Assembly (NCBI GenBank): GCA_913060695.1
Contig: CAJXUA010000011.1
Span: 40,570 to 104,569, forward strand
Direction: 5' to 3'
Length of the DNA stretch: 64,000 nucleotides
Source of the DNA: an uncultured Gammaproteobacteria bacterium
GTDB lineage: Bacteria > Pseudomonadota > Gammaproteobacteria > Pseudomonadales > Pseudohongiellaceae
Both the position numbers and the translations under genes were made by a program. The notes beneath the pieces are model-generated. The model did no database searches and was not told the origin of the DNA. It worked only from the letters and a program-made list of their open reading frames with translations. Within the stretch, counting starts at the first letter, position 1; every line of letters starts with the position of its first letter. This document shows, one piece after another, positions 29,138-40,236 of the stretch.

Positions 29138-30532
29138 TTATGCTTTAGTTGTAGAAGACGCTTCGGCTTTTCTTGCAATAATACCGGTCGCTTGTTCTTC
29201 CATAATATGGATGATGCGATCCGACTTACTCTTAACCCAGCTGTGCATCAGGATTGCAGGAATTGCCGCAACGATACCTAGTACTGTAGTCATAAGAGCC
29301 ATCGAGATACCGCCAGCCATGATCGTCGGGTCACCAGCACCGTAAACGGTAATCTGCTGGAACACGTTGATCATACCAGTCACCGTACCCAACAGACCCA
29401 TTAGAGGGGCGATTGTTGAGATGATCTTGATGAGAGTCAGGAAGCGCTCTAGCGCTGGTGTCTCTTGCAGAATAGCCTCGCCAAGTTTCAGCTCTAGCGT
29501 TTCTGTGTCGACGTTTGGATTTGCCTCTGCCACCAACAGGACTCGGCCCAGAGGGTTGTTCTTGTTCGCTTTGTCAGATTTAACCTGCGCATTCACTTTG
29601 GCTGCAACAATAGTCAGAATGAAAGTTCTGATCAAGCCAATAAGAATGGCGATAAGGCCAATGCCGATAATCATGAAACCAATTTCACCAGAGTTGTCGC
29701 GAACCTGCTCAGCTGCTGTAGGGAAGTTGATGAGGTTAGCCATCATGCTGCCACCTAGTGCACCAGTTGGGTCGATACCGACTTTATGCATGCCACTAGT
29801 TGCGTTCTCGAGAGCCATTGCACGGTTTACTACGTCACCAGCTGGCTGACGTGGTAGAACTTGCAAATGACCGATTGCGCCTGTGTAGCTTAGGTAGTCG
29901 CCTTCAGAAATTGAGTTGAAGGTACCGATACGAGTAACTCGACGCTCAGTAGACTCGCCAGAAGGCAGGCTTACTTGGTCTGTGTACTGCACAACTTTGC
30001 CTGACTCAATCAGCTCTTGCTGCATGAAGAACCAGAAACGCTCGATCTCATCGATACGAACCTGTTCCGTGTCACTCGCAACACGCTCAATGAAGTCGTC
30101 CATGAATTCTTCACGGCCGTCGTACTGGGCGCTGATTAGGGAGTTTTCGAAGATGCTGCGGAAGTCACCGGCAACGCCTTGAATAGTACCTAGTAGCTCG
30201 TTCAAGTCAGCACGTGCTGTACGCAATGCTTCACGACGCTCGGCAATAGTGAGTTGGTTCGCATCAAAGGTCTGCGTCAACTGAGTATTAAGAGTCTCTT
30301 CGGCAACGATGCGCGCCTTAGTGTCGTCTAGGATCTGCTGCTGCTGATTAGCTTGCTGCTGGAAACGCTGCTCACGATCGCGGTGTTCTGCAGATTGTGC
30401 AACACGGTCCTGCTCAACATTGTTCAGAAGCTCAGATAGTGAAGTCGCTGGTGCCTGGGCAAAAGCCTGCGAAGAAATAGCCAGAAACAGGCCAGTTACG
30501 GAAATTCCTGCAAATTGAATTATTTTTTTCAC
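29138..30532 (-). CDS. TtpC-like MotA/TolQ/ExbB protein with periplasmic extension
   Basis: The 464-aa protein has a signal peptide (MKKIIQF to QAFAQ), a glutamine-rich coiled-coil periplasmic region (about 30-250), and a C-terminal TolQ/ExbB channel domain with PLMGLLGTVTGMINVFQQ. This architecture is that of TtpC, an extra component required for TonB2 function in Vibrio. It overlaps the DUF3450 gene by four bases and is followed by exbB, exbD and tonB, so its identification rests on both structure and order. Confidence 0.9.
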   Translation of the reverse strand: MKKIIQFAGISVTGLFLAISSQAFAQAPATSLSELLNNVEQDRVAQSAEHRDREQRFQQQANQQQQILDDTKARIVAEETLNTQLTQTFDANQLTIAERREALRTARADLNELLGTIQGVAGDFRSIFENSLISAQYDGREEFMDDFIERVASDTEQVRIDEIERFWFFMQQELIESGKVVQYTDQVSLPSGESTERRVTRIGTFNSISEGDYLSYTGAIGHLQVLPRQPAGDVVNRAMALENATSGMHKVGIDPTGALGGSMMANLINFPTAAEQVRDNSGEIGFMIIGIGLIAILIGLIRTFILTIVAAKVNAQVKSDKANKNNPLGRVLLVAEANPNVDTETLELKLGEAILQETPALERFLTLIKIISTIAPLMGLLGTVTGMINVFQQITVYGAGDPTIMAGGISMALMTTVLGIVAAIPAILMHSWVKSKSDRIIHIMEEQATGIIARKAEASSTTKA

Positions 30533-31320
30533 TGTGCTGACTCCGGTGCAACGATTGGAAGGTCCATGATGGAGAGTGAAGTTAGACCACTTGAAACGGC
30601 AATAGCGCGCTGAACTTCAGTGCGGTAAGCACCTGGGTCAAGTTCTACCCAACTGCGCGATGCGTTATCCCAAGCACCAGTCATAGTGCGGTCTTTAGTC
30701 TGATACACAAGTGCGATACGGCCAACACGCAGAATATCCACATCACGCTCAACACCGTCGAGTGTCAGAGTGGTTGGGTAAGTCTGGTGAGTACGTCCGT
30801 AGTTATTCTCGTTCTGATAAATCACTAGGATTTGACGGAACTTCTCAGCGATCGATACATCTGGGCTATCGATTGCGTCGCGAGCGAATTGCAGACGCTG
30901 ACGGCGAAGGTCCATTTGGAAAGGTAGGTCTAATTCAATGAACTGCTCAACACTGGTGAGCATCTTGTTCATCAGGAAAGGCATTTCCTGAGTCACGATC
31001 GCCACATCAGTGATGGATTGCTGAATAGTGGCAATTTGCTGTTCTTGAATCGAAATCTGTTTGCGCAAACCGGCGTTCAGCACCAGCATTGATTCTAGGT
31101 TATCGTTTTCTACTTTGAATTCTTCGAAAAGAGTCGAAGTTGAGTTAGATAATCTGGTAATCGTTTCTTGCGATCTAACAGCGGCTTGGTTTTGCTGATC
31201 TATGATATTCAAGGCTTGATCTATGATGCTTGTATCAACCTCAGCTGCTTGTGTCGCACCAGCTACTATCAACGAAGCGAAAGGAGCTAGAACCTTGTAA
31301 TATAATCGACGGTTATTCAT
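30529..31320 (-). CDS. DUF3450 coiled-coil exported protein
   Basis: The 263-aa product has a signal peptide (cleavage near ATQAAE), a long coiled-coil region (about 45-110, rich in Gln, Glu and Ile heptads) and a C-terminal globular part. It matches DUF3450, a family almost always encoded directly before TtpC-type genes. It probably partners the TtpC periplasmic extension. AGGA precedes the start by seven bases, and it is the first gene of the operon. Confidence 0.85.
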   Translation of the reverse strand: MNNRRLYYKVLAPFASLIVAGATQAAEVDTSIIDQALNIIDQQNQAAVRSQETITRLSNSTSTLFEEFKVENDNLESMLVLNAGLRKQISIQEQQIATIQQSITDVAIVTQEMPFLMNKMLTSVEQFIELDLPFQMDLRRQRLQFARDAIDSPDVSIAEKFRQILVIYQNENNYGRTHQTYPTTLTLDGVERDVDILRVGRIALVYQTKDRTMTGAWDNASRSWVELDPGAYRTEVQRAIAVSSGLTSLSIMDLPIVAPESAQ

Positions 31321-31711
31321 GTGCCATCCTATTATTTTATTGAACTATCAAAGTGTGCAGACAAGCCGATTTTCTTTAACTGCTGCAAACCTGACAACTT
31401 GTGTTTAAGTGAAACAAATCCTGTTTTTTCTGCCTAAGCTCCCCAGATGCTTTTCCTTAAGCTGAATCGGCAGATTCTCCATCTTTCCAATTTCACTAGC
31501 CAAAAGTTACCTTTCTACTCAAATAATAGAGATTTGAGTTTTTTGGTAACTGCCGCTCATAAAATTGTTATTTATAAAGCGAAATCTGGCTTTCCCTGCC
31601 AAATTTGACGTTAAGCCTATCACAACCCATCCGATTTTTAGAACCACTTGGCGCACAAATTTTCCTACATTTGGCTCTAAATCTCGGAGTGGGAATTCTG
31701 ACGTTAGTTCC
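31321..31711. other. 391-bp intergenic region between sucD and the TonB2-type operon
   Basis: No gene is seen. It must hold the operon promoter and the sucCD 3' end. An inverted repeat ACTCAAAT-AATAGAG-ATTTGAGT lies at 31517-31539, with T residues after it on the plus strand, where no gene ends. A TTGTCT/AATAAA pair lies closer to the operon start. No Fur-box-like sequence could be recognised. Confidence 0.45.
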
Positions 31712-32584
31712 TTACCAGCCAGTTATTTCTTTAATACCGTTGCCAATGTCGGCAAGGCTCTTAACGGTTTTTACGCCAGCGTCCTCAAGAGCCGCAAATT
31801 TCTCTGCTGCTGTACCCTTGCCGCCGGAGATAATTGCACCGGCATGGCCCATGCGCTTCCCTGCTGGTGCAGTAACACCCGCTATATAGGAAACTACAGG
31901 CTTAGTCACGTGTGCCTTTATATAGGCCGCTGCTTCTTCCTCTGCTGTGCCGCCGATTTCACCGATCATCACGATCGCTTCGGTCTGAGGGTCTTGCTCA
32001 AACAAAGCCAAAATATCGATGAAGTTAGAGCCTGGAATAGGGTCGCCACCAATACCTACGCACGAGGACTGCCCAAAACCGAAATCGGTAGTCTGCTTTA
32101 CCGCTTCGTAGGTCAAGGTGCCCGAGCGCGAGACGATACCTACGCGGCCTGGCATGTGGATGTTGCCAGGCATAATGCCGATCTTAGACTCACCCGGTGT
32201 AATCACACCTGGGCAGTTTGGTCCAATCAGGCGTGCGCCGAGTTCGTCGCATTTCACTTTTACTTCGAGCATGTCCAGCGTAGGAATGCCCTCTGTGATA
32301 CAGACGATCAACTTGATACCGGCAAATGCCGCTTCCAAGATTGAGTCTTTACAGAATGCGGCAGGTACATAGATGACGGAGGCTTCTGCCCCAGTCTGTG
32401 CCACTGCATCTGCAACTGTATTGAACACTGGCAAGCCAAGATGGGTCTGCCCGCCTTTGCCCGGCGTTACGCCGCCAACCATGTTAGTACCGTATGCAAT
32501 TGCTTGCTCGGAGTGGAAAGTTCCCTGTGAGCCTGTAAAGCCTTGGCAAATTACGCGGGTTTCCTTCGTTAACAAAATACTCAC
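31712..32584 (-). CDS. sucD: Succinyl-CoA synthetase alpha subunit
   Basis: The 290-aa subunit binds CoA and carries the phosphohistidine in [11 protein letters not shown]. With SucC it converts succinyl-CoA to succinate with substrate-level phosphorylation. [13 protein letters not shown] at the N-terminus is the CoA-binding loop. Its start overlaps the sucC stop by four bases. Confidence 0.98.
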   Translation of the reverse strand: MSILLTKETRVICQGFTGSQGTFHSEQAIAYGTNMVGGVTPGKGGQTHLGLPVFNTVADAVAQTGAEASVIYVPAAFCKDSILEAAFAGIKLIVCITEGIPTLDMLEVKVKCDELGARLIGPNCPGVITPGESKIGIMPGNIHMPGRVGIVSRSGTLTYEAVKQTTDFGFGQSSCVGIGGDPIPGSNFIDILALFEQDPQTEAIVMIGEIGGTAEEEAAAYIKAHVTKPVVSYIAGVTAPAGKRMGHAGAIISGGKGTAAEKFAALEDAGVKTVKSLADIGNGIKEITGW

Positions 32585-33750
32585 TTAACACCTCCAGCTG
32601 CCGCTACGACTTTCTCTGCAGCATCAGTCAAACTGCTAGCCGCGATAATATTCAATCCACTGTCTCCCAAAACCTTACGACCGAGCTCGGCGTTGTTCCC
32701 TTCGAGCCTTACGACTACAGGAACCGTTACGCCAACTTCTGATACGGCGCCGATGATGCCCTCTGCGATCATGTCGCAACGCACGATGCCGCCGAAAATA
32801 TTGATAAGAACGGCTTTCACGTTAGTATCAGAAAGAATGATTTTAAAAGCCTCTGTTACGCGCTCTTTAGTAGCACCACCGCCTACGTCGAGGAAGTTAG
32901 CGGGAGAGCCGCCGTGAAGCTGGACGATGTCCATTGTGCCCATCGCTAGGCCAGCACCATTGACCATGCAGCCGATGTTGCCATCGAGAGCGACATAGTT
33001 AAGTTCCCATTTCGCTGCAAGCGCTTCGCGCGCGTCGTCCTGGCTTGGGTCGTGCATTTCGCGCAGCTTAGGCTGGCGATACATCGCGTTGCTATCGATA
33101 TTGATCTTGCCGTCCAAGCAATGCAGGTTGCCTTGCTCAGTTATCACGAGTGGGTTGATCTCGAGGAGCGCCAAGTCGAAGTCTGAGAACAATTTTGCTA
33201 GGCCAAGGAACAGTTTAGTAAATTGCTTCACCTGTAGATCATTCAAGCCGAGCTTATAGGCTAGCTCACGAGCCTGGAATGGCTGTGCGCCTACTAGCGG
33301 GTCGATGATTGCGCGAAGAATTTTATCGGGCGTCTCTTCTGCTACTTTCTCGATCTCAACACCGCCCTCTGTAGAGGCCATGAAGACGATGCGACGTGAA
33401 GAGCGATCGACAACTGCGCCTAGGTAGAGCTCTTGGGCGATGTCGGTGCAAGTTTCGACGAGAATCTTGCTAACGGGTTGGCCGTTCGCGTCAGTCTGAT
33501 ATGTGACAAGATTCTTGCCTAACCATTTCTCCGCGAAGGCTTTGATTTCTTCCTTGCTAGTGACTAGCTTTACACCACCGGCCTTACCGCGACCACCAGC
33601 GTGAACTTGTGCCTTAACTACCCACTTGTCGCCACCAATTTTATCGGCGGCAGCAGCGGCCTCTTCTGGGGTATCGACTGCGAAACCTGTCGACACGGGG
33701 AGACCATATTCGGCAAAAAGTTGCTTGGCCTGATATTCGTGTAAATTCAT
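32581..33750 (-). CDS. sucC: Succinyl-CoA synthetase beta subunit
   Basis: The 389-aa ATP-grasp subunit binds nucleotide and succinate; [16 protein letters not shown] and the C-terminal [15 protein letters not shown] segment (here [11 protein letters not shown]) are characteristic. It follows lpd after a 54-bp gap that carries a terminator, and overlaps sucD. Confidence 0.98.
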   Translation of the reverse strand: MNLHEYQAKQLFAEYGLPVSTGFAVDTPEEAAAAADKIGGDKWVVKAQVHAGGRGKAGGVKLVTSKEEIKAFAEKWLGKNLVTYQTDANGQPVSKILVETCTDIAQELYLGAVVDRSSRRIVFMASTEGGVEIEKVAEETPDKILRAIIDPLVGAQPFQARELAYKLGLNDLQVKQFTKLFLGLAKLFSDFDLALLEINPLVITEQGNLHCLDGKINIDSNAMYRQPKLREMHDPSQDDAREALAAKWELNYVALDGNIGCMVNGAGLAMGTMDIVQLHGGSPANFLDVGGGATKERVTEAFKIILSDTNVKAVLINIFGGIVRCDMIAEGIIGAVSEVGVTVPVVVRLEGNNAELGRKVLGDSGLNIIAASSLTDAAEKVVAAAGGVK

Positions 33751-33780
33751 ACTGCATCCTCGAGCATTTTATTAATTACG

Positions 33781-35268
<1,488 letters not shown>

Positions 35269-35280
35269 TCAGCGTTTGAA

Positions 35281-36522
35281 TTAGATTTCCAGAAGGATTC
35301 GCGCAGGATCTTCCAATAGTTCCTTGATGGTCACTAGGAACTGCACGGCTTCTTTTCCGTCGATCATGCGGTGGTCATAAGATAATGCCAGGTACATCAT
35401 TGGGCATATCTTCACTTCACCATTAATCGCCATCGGGCGCTCTTGTATCTTGTGCATTCCCAAGATCGCAGTCTGTGGCGGATTGAGGATCGGCGTAGAT
35501 AGCAATGAGCCGAAAACGCCTCCATTAGAGATGGTGAAGGTGCCACCTGTCATTTCATCGATCGACAGCTTGCCGTCTTTCGCCTTCATGCCATACTCGC
35601 GTATCTGGTTCTCAATTTGTGCAAGGCCCATGTGATCGGCATTGCGCAGAACAGGCACGACCAAGCCGCGTGGCGAGGAAACCGCAACGCCGATATCTTG
35701 ATAACCATGGTATACGATATCGTTGCCATCTATTGAAGCGTTAACCGCAGGGTAACGCTTCAGAGCCTCGATGCTCGCGCGCACGAAGAAGGACATAAAG
35801 CCGAGACGAATGCCGTCGTGACTCTTTTCGAACAAGTCTTTGTACTTGTTACGCAGTTCCATGATGGGCGCCATGTCGACTTCGTTAAAAGTGGTCAGCA
35901 TGGCAGTAGTCTGGCTAGCTTGTAGCAAGCGCTCTGCTACCTTCGCGCGTAGGCGACTCATAGGCACGCGCTCTTCAACACGACCTGAAGAGGTGTCTAT
36001 GTTCGCAGTAGGGTCACTCTTGGCCTGCGCTGCTGGCGCAGACTTCTTCGCAACTGCATCCATAACATCTTCTTTAGTGACACGGCCATTCTTGCCAGTG
36101 CCCTTGATGCTATCGATATCGAGCGAGTTCTCTTGTGCGATTTTCTTTGCAGCCGGGCTTAGCAATGGCTCGTCGGAAGAGTCTGACTTTGAGTCTGATT
36201 TGGACTCTGATTTCGACTCGGGCTCCGGTGCTGCTGCGGGCTCGCTCTTGCTTGAAGATTCGGCTTTAGCGGCGGACTTAGACGCGCCTTCGGCTACGAT
36301 TGCAATGAGCTCATTACTGACGATAGTGTCGCCAGTACCCTTTACGATCTTCTCGAGCACGCCGTCCGCGGGTGATACTACTTCGATCACAACCTTGTCG
36401 GTCTCGATGTCGACGAGTAATTCGTCGCGCTTTACAGCCTCGCCTGCCTTCTTGTGCCAAGTTGCAATCGTGCCGTCCGGTACTGATTCGGGTAAGGTCG
36501 GTGCTTTTATTTCGATTGTCAT
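35281..36522 (-). CDS. sucB: Dihydrolipoyl succinyltransferase (E2 of 2-oxoglutarate dehydrogenase)
   Basis: The 413-aa protein has one lipoyl domain (about 2-76, lysine in [11 protein letters not shown]), an unusually Ser/Lys/Asp-rich linker ([12 protein letters not shown]), a peripheral subunit-binding domain ([12 protein letters not shown]) and a catalytic domain ending in [13 protein letters not shown]. The C-terminus [11 protein letters not shown] is typical of SucB. It follows sucA by 30 bp. Confidence 0.97.
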   Translation of the reverse strand: MTIEIKAPTLPESVPDGTIATWHKKAGEAVKRDELLVDIETDKVVIEVVSPADGVLEKIVKGTGDTIVSNELIAIVAEGASKSAAKAESSSKSEPAAAPEPESKSESKSDSKSDSSDEPLLSPAAKKIAQENSLDIDSIKGTGKNGRVTKEDVMDAVAKKSAPAAQAKSDPTANIDTSSGRVEERVPMSRLRAKVAERLLQASQTTAMLTTFNEVDMAPIMELRNKYKDLFEKSHDGIRLGFMSFFVRASIEALKRYPAVNASIDGNDIVYHGYQDIGVAVSSPRGLVVPVLRNADHMGLAQIENQIREYGMKAKDGKLSIDEMTGGTFTISNGGVFGSLLSTPILNPPQTAILGMHKIQERPMAINGEVKICPMMYLALSYDHRMIDGKEAVQFLVTIKELLEDPARILLEI

Positions 36523-36552
36523 TTTTATTTCCTTCGCTACGTTGTATTGCGT

Positions 36553-39393
36553 CTATTTAGTGAGAGTCAAAGCCTGATCGAGGAACGATTTTAACTGTTC
36601 CAAATGCAATGCCGGATAACCTGCTGCTGGAGATGCAGAGGCTTCACGCCCCGCATAGCTCAGGGTGACACCTGGCTTAAGATCCTCGGCAACTCTGCGC
36701 ATATGGTGCTGGCTTGAATACCATGCGCCTTGATTCATAGGCTCTTCCTGACACCACACCACTTCTTTGAAATTTTCGAAACCTTTCATCGCTTCGCGCA
36801 GATCATCAGAAGGGAACGGATAGAGCTGTTCCAAGCGAATGATCGCGATATTGTCGATACCACGAGCACGGCGTTCCTGACGAAGGTCGTAGTAGACCTT
36901 GCCGCTACAAAGGATTACGCGCTCTACCGCCTCGTTGTTGAGTTCATCGGTTTCGCTAATGACTACTTGGAATGTGCCCTCTGCTAGCTCTTCTAGTGTG
37001 GAAGTGCTCTCTTTATGACGAAGCAAACTCTTCGGAGACATAACCACCAGTGGCTTACGCAATGGGCATAGCACCTGACGGCGTAACATGTGAAACACCT
37101 GTGCAGAGGTGGTCGGCAAACAGACTTGTATATTGTGTTCAGCACACATCTGCAGGAAACGCTCAAGTCGTGCTGAGGAATGCTCTGGCCCCTGCCCTTC
37201 ATAACCGTGGGGCAACAGCATGGTCAGGCCACATAGGCGCTGCCACTTGTTCTCGCCGCTGGTTATAAACTGATCGATCACTACCTGCGCCGAGTTCGCA
37301 AAGTCACCGAACTGAGCCTCCCAAATAATCAACGCGTTTGGGGTGGTCGTGGCATAACCATACTCGAAAGCCAGTACTGCCGCCTCGGACAATAATGAGT
37401 CGTATATTGAGAAGCTGCGCTGATCCGGCGCTAAGGACTGCAGCGGGATAAACTCTTTCCCATCTTCCTGGTCATGTAATACCGCATGACGGTGCGAGAA
37501 TGTACCGCGGCCGACATCTTGGCCGGTAATTCGTACTTTATTGCCACTAGTTAGGATGCTCGCATAGGCCAGAGTTTCTGCAAAACCCCAATCTACTGGC
37601 TTCTCGCCGCTGACCATGGCGGTACGGTCATCGATAATTTTCTGTACCTGACGGTGCAAGTTCATGCTAGATGGTATCGTCACTAGCTTGCGCGCAAGCG
37701 CCTGCAAGGTATTCATCTTGATAGTGGTGTTGTAATGCGGCGTCCATTCGTGACCGAGGTAAGGACTCCAGTCGACGAACAATTCGACAGATGGCTCCTT
37801 AACCAAAGACTTCACGACGTGCGCACCGGTATCCAGCGCCTTACGATAGGAAGAATTCAAGTAATCGACTTCTTCTTCAGTGACTAAGCCGTCTGCAATC
37901 AAGCGTTCTGCATACAAAGTACGGGTCGTCTTCTGCTGGCGAATCTGGTTATACATCAGCGGCTGAGTGCTAGAGGGTTCATCGGTTTCGTTGTGACCAC
38001 GACGACGGTAGCAGATCAGGTCGATGACGACGTCTTTCTTGAACTCATAGCGGAAATCCAGAGCTAGCTGAGTGACAAATAACACAGCCTCTGGGTCATC
38101 GCCATTAACGTGGAAAATCGGCGCCTGCACCATTCTTGCCACATCGGTACAGTATTCAGAGGAACGTGCATCTTCCTGTCGGCTCGTAGTGAAGCCTACC
38201 TGGTTGTTAATGATGATATGTACGGTGCCACCGGTAGCGTAAGCGCGGGTCTGCGACATTTGGAATGTCTCCATTACCACGCCCTGCCCTGCAAAAGCTG
38301 CATCGCCGTGAATAATGATGGGAACCACTTTATTTCCAAGCTTATCGAGGCGACGGTCTTGGCGGGCACGCACGGAGCCTTCGACAACTGGCGATACAAT
38401 CTCAAGATGCGAGGGGTTGAACGCCATCGCCAAATGCACTTCGCCGCCAGGAGTCATGATGTTCGACGAGAAGCCTTGGTGGTATTTCACGTCACCGGAG
38501 CTCTTGTAGGTTGCGCGACCTTCGAATTCGCTGAACAGGTCCGCTGGGTTCTTGCCTAATGTATTCACTAGCAAGTTTAGGCGGCCACGGTGGGCCATGC
38601 CAATAACGATCTCTTTAGCGCCGTAACTACCGCAACGCTGAATAAGTTCGTCGACCAAGGGCACGAGACTCTCGCCGCCCTCAAGGCCGAAGCGCTTAGT
38701 GCCTGGGTATTTAGAGTCGAGATGCTTCTCTAGACCTTCCGCCGCGCTTAGGCGCTCTAGAAGATGTCGCTTTACTTCGACAGGAAAATCCGGATTGCCG
38801 TGATTACTTTCGATGCGTTTCTCTATCCATTGCTTCTCTGCCAAATCCACGATGTGCATGAATTCGTAACCGATAGATCCACAATAAATAGTCTCAAGAA
38901 TATCCACTATCTCGCGAAGCGTGGTTTTATCTTTCTTGATAAACAAAGAGCCAGTTTGGAACACGGTGGAATGGTCCACTGGCGAGAGTCCATGGAAATC
39001 CAGTTGCAGGTCGGGCACTTGTGCGCGACGCATAAGGTTCAAAGGATCTAGCAAGGCTTTTTGGTGACCGCGTACGCGATAGGAGCTAATCAAGTGCAAC
39101 ACTTGCACTTGCTTGTTGGAGTGCTCGGAGTTGACAACGGCATCGCTGGTTAGGAGGGGTTTGAAGCGGCTAGTTTTGCCGAGTTTCTTGAAATATTGCT
39201 GAACCTCTAAATGCGAAATATCCGATTGCGGAGAATCGGATATCTGAGGGAGATTCTGAAAATAGGTGCGCCACTCTTGCGGGACCGCTTCCGGGTCCTG
39301 CAGGAATTGATCGTAAAGCTGTTCGACATACGAGGCGTTCCCACCAGAGAGATGCCCCGATTTCCACATTAATTCCATAATGCTGTCTTGCAT
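36553..39393 (-). CDS. sucA: 2-oxoglutarate dehydrogenase E1
   Basis: The 946-aa thiamine-diphosphate enzyme decarboxylates 2-oxoglutarate. GMAHRGRLNLLVNTLGK and the GDAAFAGQGVV...YATGGTVHIIINNQVGFTT region carry the cofactor motif, and VGRGTFSHRHAVLHDQ lies in the second half. The N-terminus MQDSIMELMWKSGHLSGGNA suits the start at ATG 39393, preceded by GGGA. Confidence 0.98.
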   Translation of the reverse strand: MQDSIMELMWKSGHLSGGNASYVEQLYDQFLQDPEAVPQEWRTYFQNLPQISDSPQSDISHLEVQQYFKKLGKTSRFKPLLTSDAVVNSEHSNKQVQVLHLISSYRVRGHQKALLDPLNLMRRAQVPDLQLDFHGLSPVDHSTVFQTGSLFIKKDKTTLREIVDILETIYCGSIGYEFMHIVDLAEKQWIEKRIESNHGNPDFPVEVKRHLLERLSAAEGLEKHLDSKYPGTKRFGLEGGESLVPLVDELIQRCGSYGAKEIVIGMAHRGRLNLLVNTLGKNPADLFSEFEGRATYKSSGDVKYHQGFSSNIMTPGGEVHLAMAFNPSHLEIVSPVVEGSVRARQDRRLDKLGNKVVPIIIHGDAAFAGQGVVMETFQMSQTRAYATGGTVHIIINNQVGFTTSRQEDARSSEYCTDVARMVQAPIFHVNGDDPEAVLFVTQLALDFRYEFKKDVVIDLICYRRRGHNETDEPSSTQPLMYNQIRQQKTTRTLYAERLIADGLVTEEEVDYLNSSYRKALDTGAHVVKSLVKEPSVELFVDWSPYLGHEWTPHYNTTIKMNTLQALARKLVTIPSSMNLHRQVQKIIDDRTAMVSGEKPVDWGFAETLAYASILTSGNKVRITGQDVGRGTFSHRHAVLHDQEDGKEFIPLQSLAPDQRSFSIYDSLLSEAAVLAFEYGYATTTPNALIIWEAQFGDFANSAQVVIDQFITSGENKWQRLCGLTMLLPHGYEGQGPEHSSARLERFLQMCAEHNIQVCLPTTSAQVFHMLRRQVLCPLRKPLVVMSPKSLLRHKESTSTLEELAEGTFQVVISETDELNNEAVERVILCSGKVYYDLRQERRARGIDNIAIIRLEQLYPFPSDDLREAMKGFENFKEVVWCQEEPMNQGAWYSSQHHMRRVAEDLKPGVTLSYAGREASASPAAGYPALHLEQLKSFLDQALTLTK

Positions 39394-39420
39394 TTTTTTA
39401 TTCCCGGATTATTGAGAATC

Positions 39421-39457
39421 GCGCCATGCTCGCGTGGCGCGTGAGTCCATCGGACTC
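39421..39457 (-). other. Two tandem hairpins between sdhB and sucA
   Basis: GCGCCA-n8-TGGCGC (39421-39440) and GAGTCC-ATC-GGACTC (39443-39457) lie in the 86-bp gap. Neither is followed by T residues on the minus strand. They could be RNA processing or stability elements between the sdh and suc parts of the operon. Confidence 0.5.
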
Positions 39458-39479
39458 GATCCTCGTTTACGTTTTAGTC

Positions 39480-40184
39480 TCAGCTAGCGCGTTGCAGCAA
39501 CATCGATCGGATGTGTCCAATCGCTCGTGTGGGATTAAGACCTTTAGGGCAAACCGCTACGCAGTTCATGATTCCTCTGCAACGGAATACGGAGAAAGGA
39601 TCCTCGAGATCGGCGAGTCGCGCATCAGTCGCGGTATCGCGACTATCTGCCAAGAAGCGATAGGCTTGCAATAGGCCGGCAGGACCGACGAACTTGTCGG
39701 GGTTCCACCAGAATGAAGGACAGTTCGTGCTGCAACATGCGCACAAGATGCACTCATAGAGACCGTCTAGCTTTTCTCTTTCTTCGGGCGATTGCAAACG
39801 CTCGATCGCAGGGACGGGCTTATCATTAATCAGGTACGGTTCGATCTTCTCGAATTGCGTATAGAACACGGTCATGTCGACCACGAGGTCGCGCACTACA
39901 GGTAAACCAGGCAATGGTCGTAGAATGAGTTTGCCATTCTTCACAACAGTGGAGACGGGAGTGATACACGCCAGTCCATTAGTGCCATTGATGTTCATGC
40001 CATCGGAACCGCACACCCCTTCTCGACATGAGCGACGATAGGAGATGCTTGGGTCTTTGCGTTTAAGCAATTCCAAGACGTCCAACACCATTAGGTCCTT
40101 ACCAGCGGGGAGTTCCAGCTCGTAATCCTGCATGCTTGGTTTTGCATCTACTTCTGGGTTATAGCGATATAAGCTCACTAACAC
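39480..40184 (-). CDS. sdhB: Succinate dehydrogenase iron-sulfur subunit
   Basis: The 234-aa subunit carries three iron-sulfur clusters: a 2Fe-2S site (SCREGVCGSDGMN, with Asp as a ligand, then NGLACI), a 4Fe-4S site (CILCACCSTNCPS) and a 3Fe-4S site (CRGIMNCVAVCPKGL). It transfers electrons from SdhA to quinone. It follows sdhA by 52 bp. Confidence 0.98.
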   Translation of the reverse strand: MLVSLYRYNPEVDAKPSMQDYELELPAGKDLMVLDVLELLKRKDPSISYRRSCREGVCGSDGMNINGTNGLACITPVSTVVKNGKLILRPLPGLPVVRDLVVDMTVFYTQFEKIEPYLINDKPVPAIERLQSPEEREKLDGLYECILCACCSTNCPSFWWNPDKFVGPAGLLQAYRFLADSRDTATDARLADLEDPFSVFRCRGIMNCVAVCPKGLNPTRAIGHIRSMLLQRAS

Positions 40185-40236
40185 GTTAATTTACCTTTCC
40201 CGAACTGATCAGGTCGTTTAGACGTTTGAAAATGAA

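Noticed and set aside
28595..29281. 228-residue plus-strand frame
   Set aside because: It is antisense to exbB and the end of the TtpC gene, with no own ribosome site or domain.
31321..31711. Fur box in front of the TonB2-type operon
   Set aside because: No sequence close to GATAATGATAATCATTATC was found; iron control cannot be claimed.
31565..32344. 259-residue plus-strand frame
   Set aside because: It runs antisense through sucD; the reverse strand is clearly the real gene.
35840..36577. 245-residue plus-strand frame
   Set aside because: It is antisense to sucB, and its Ser/Asp-rich composition is the mirror of the Ser/Lys/Asp-rich SucB linker.
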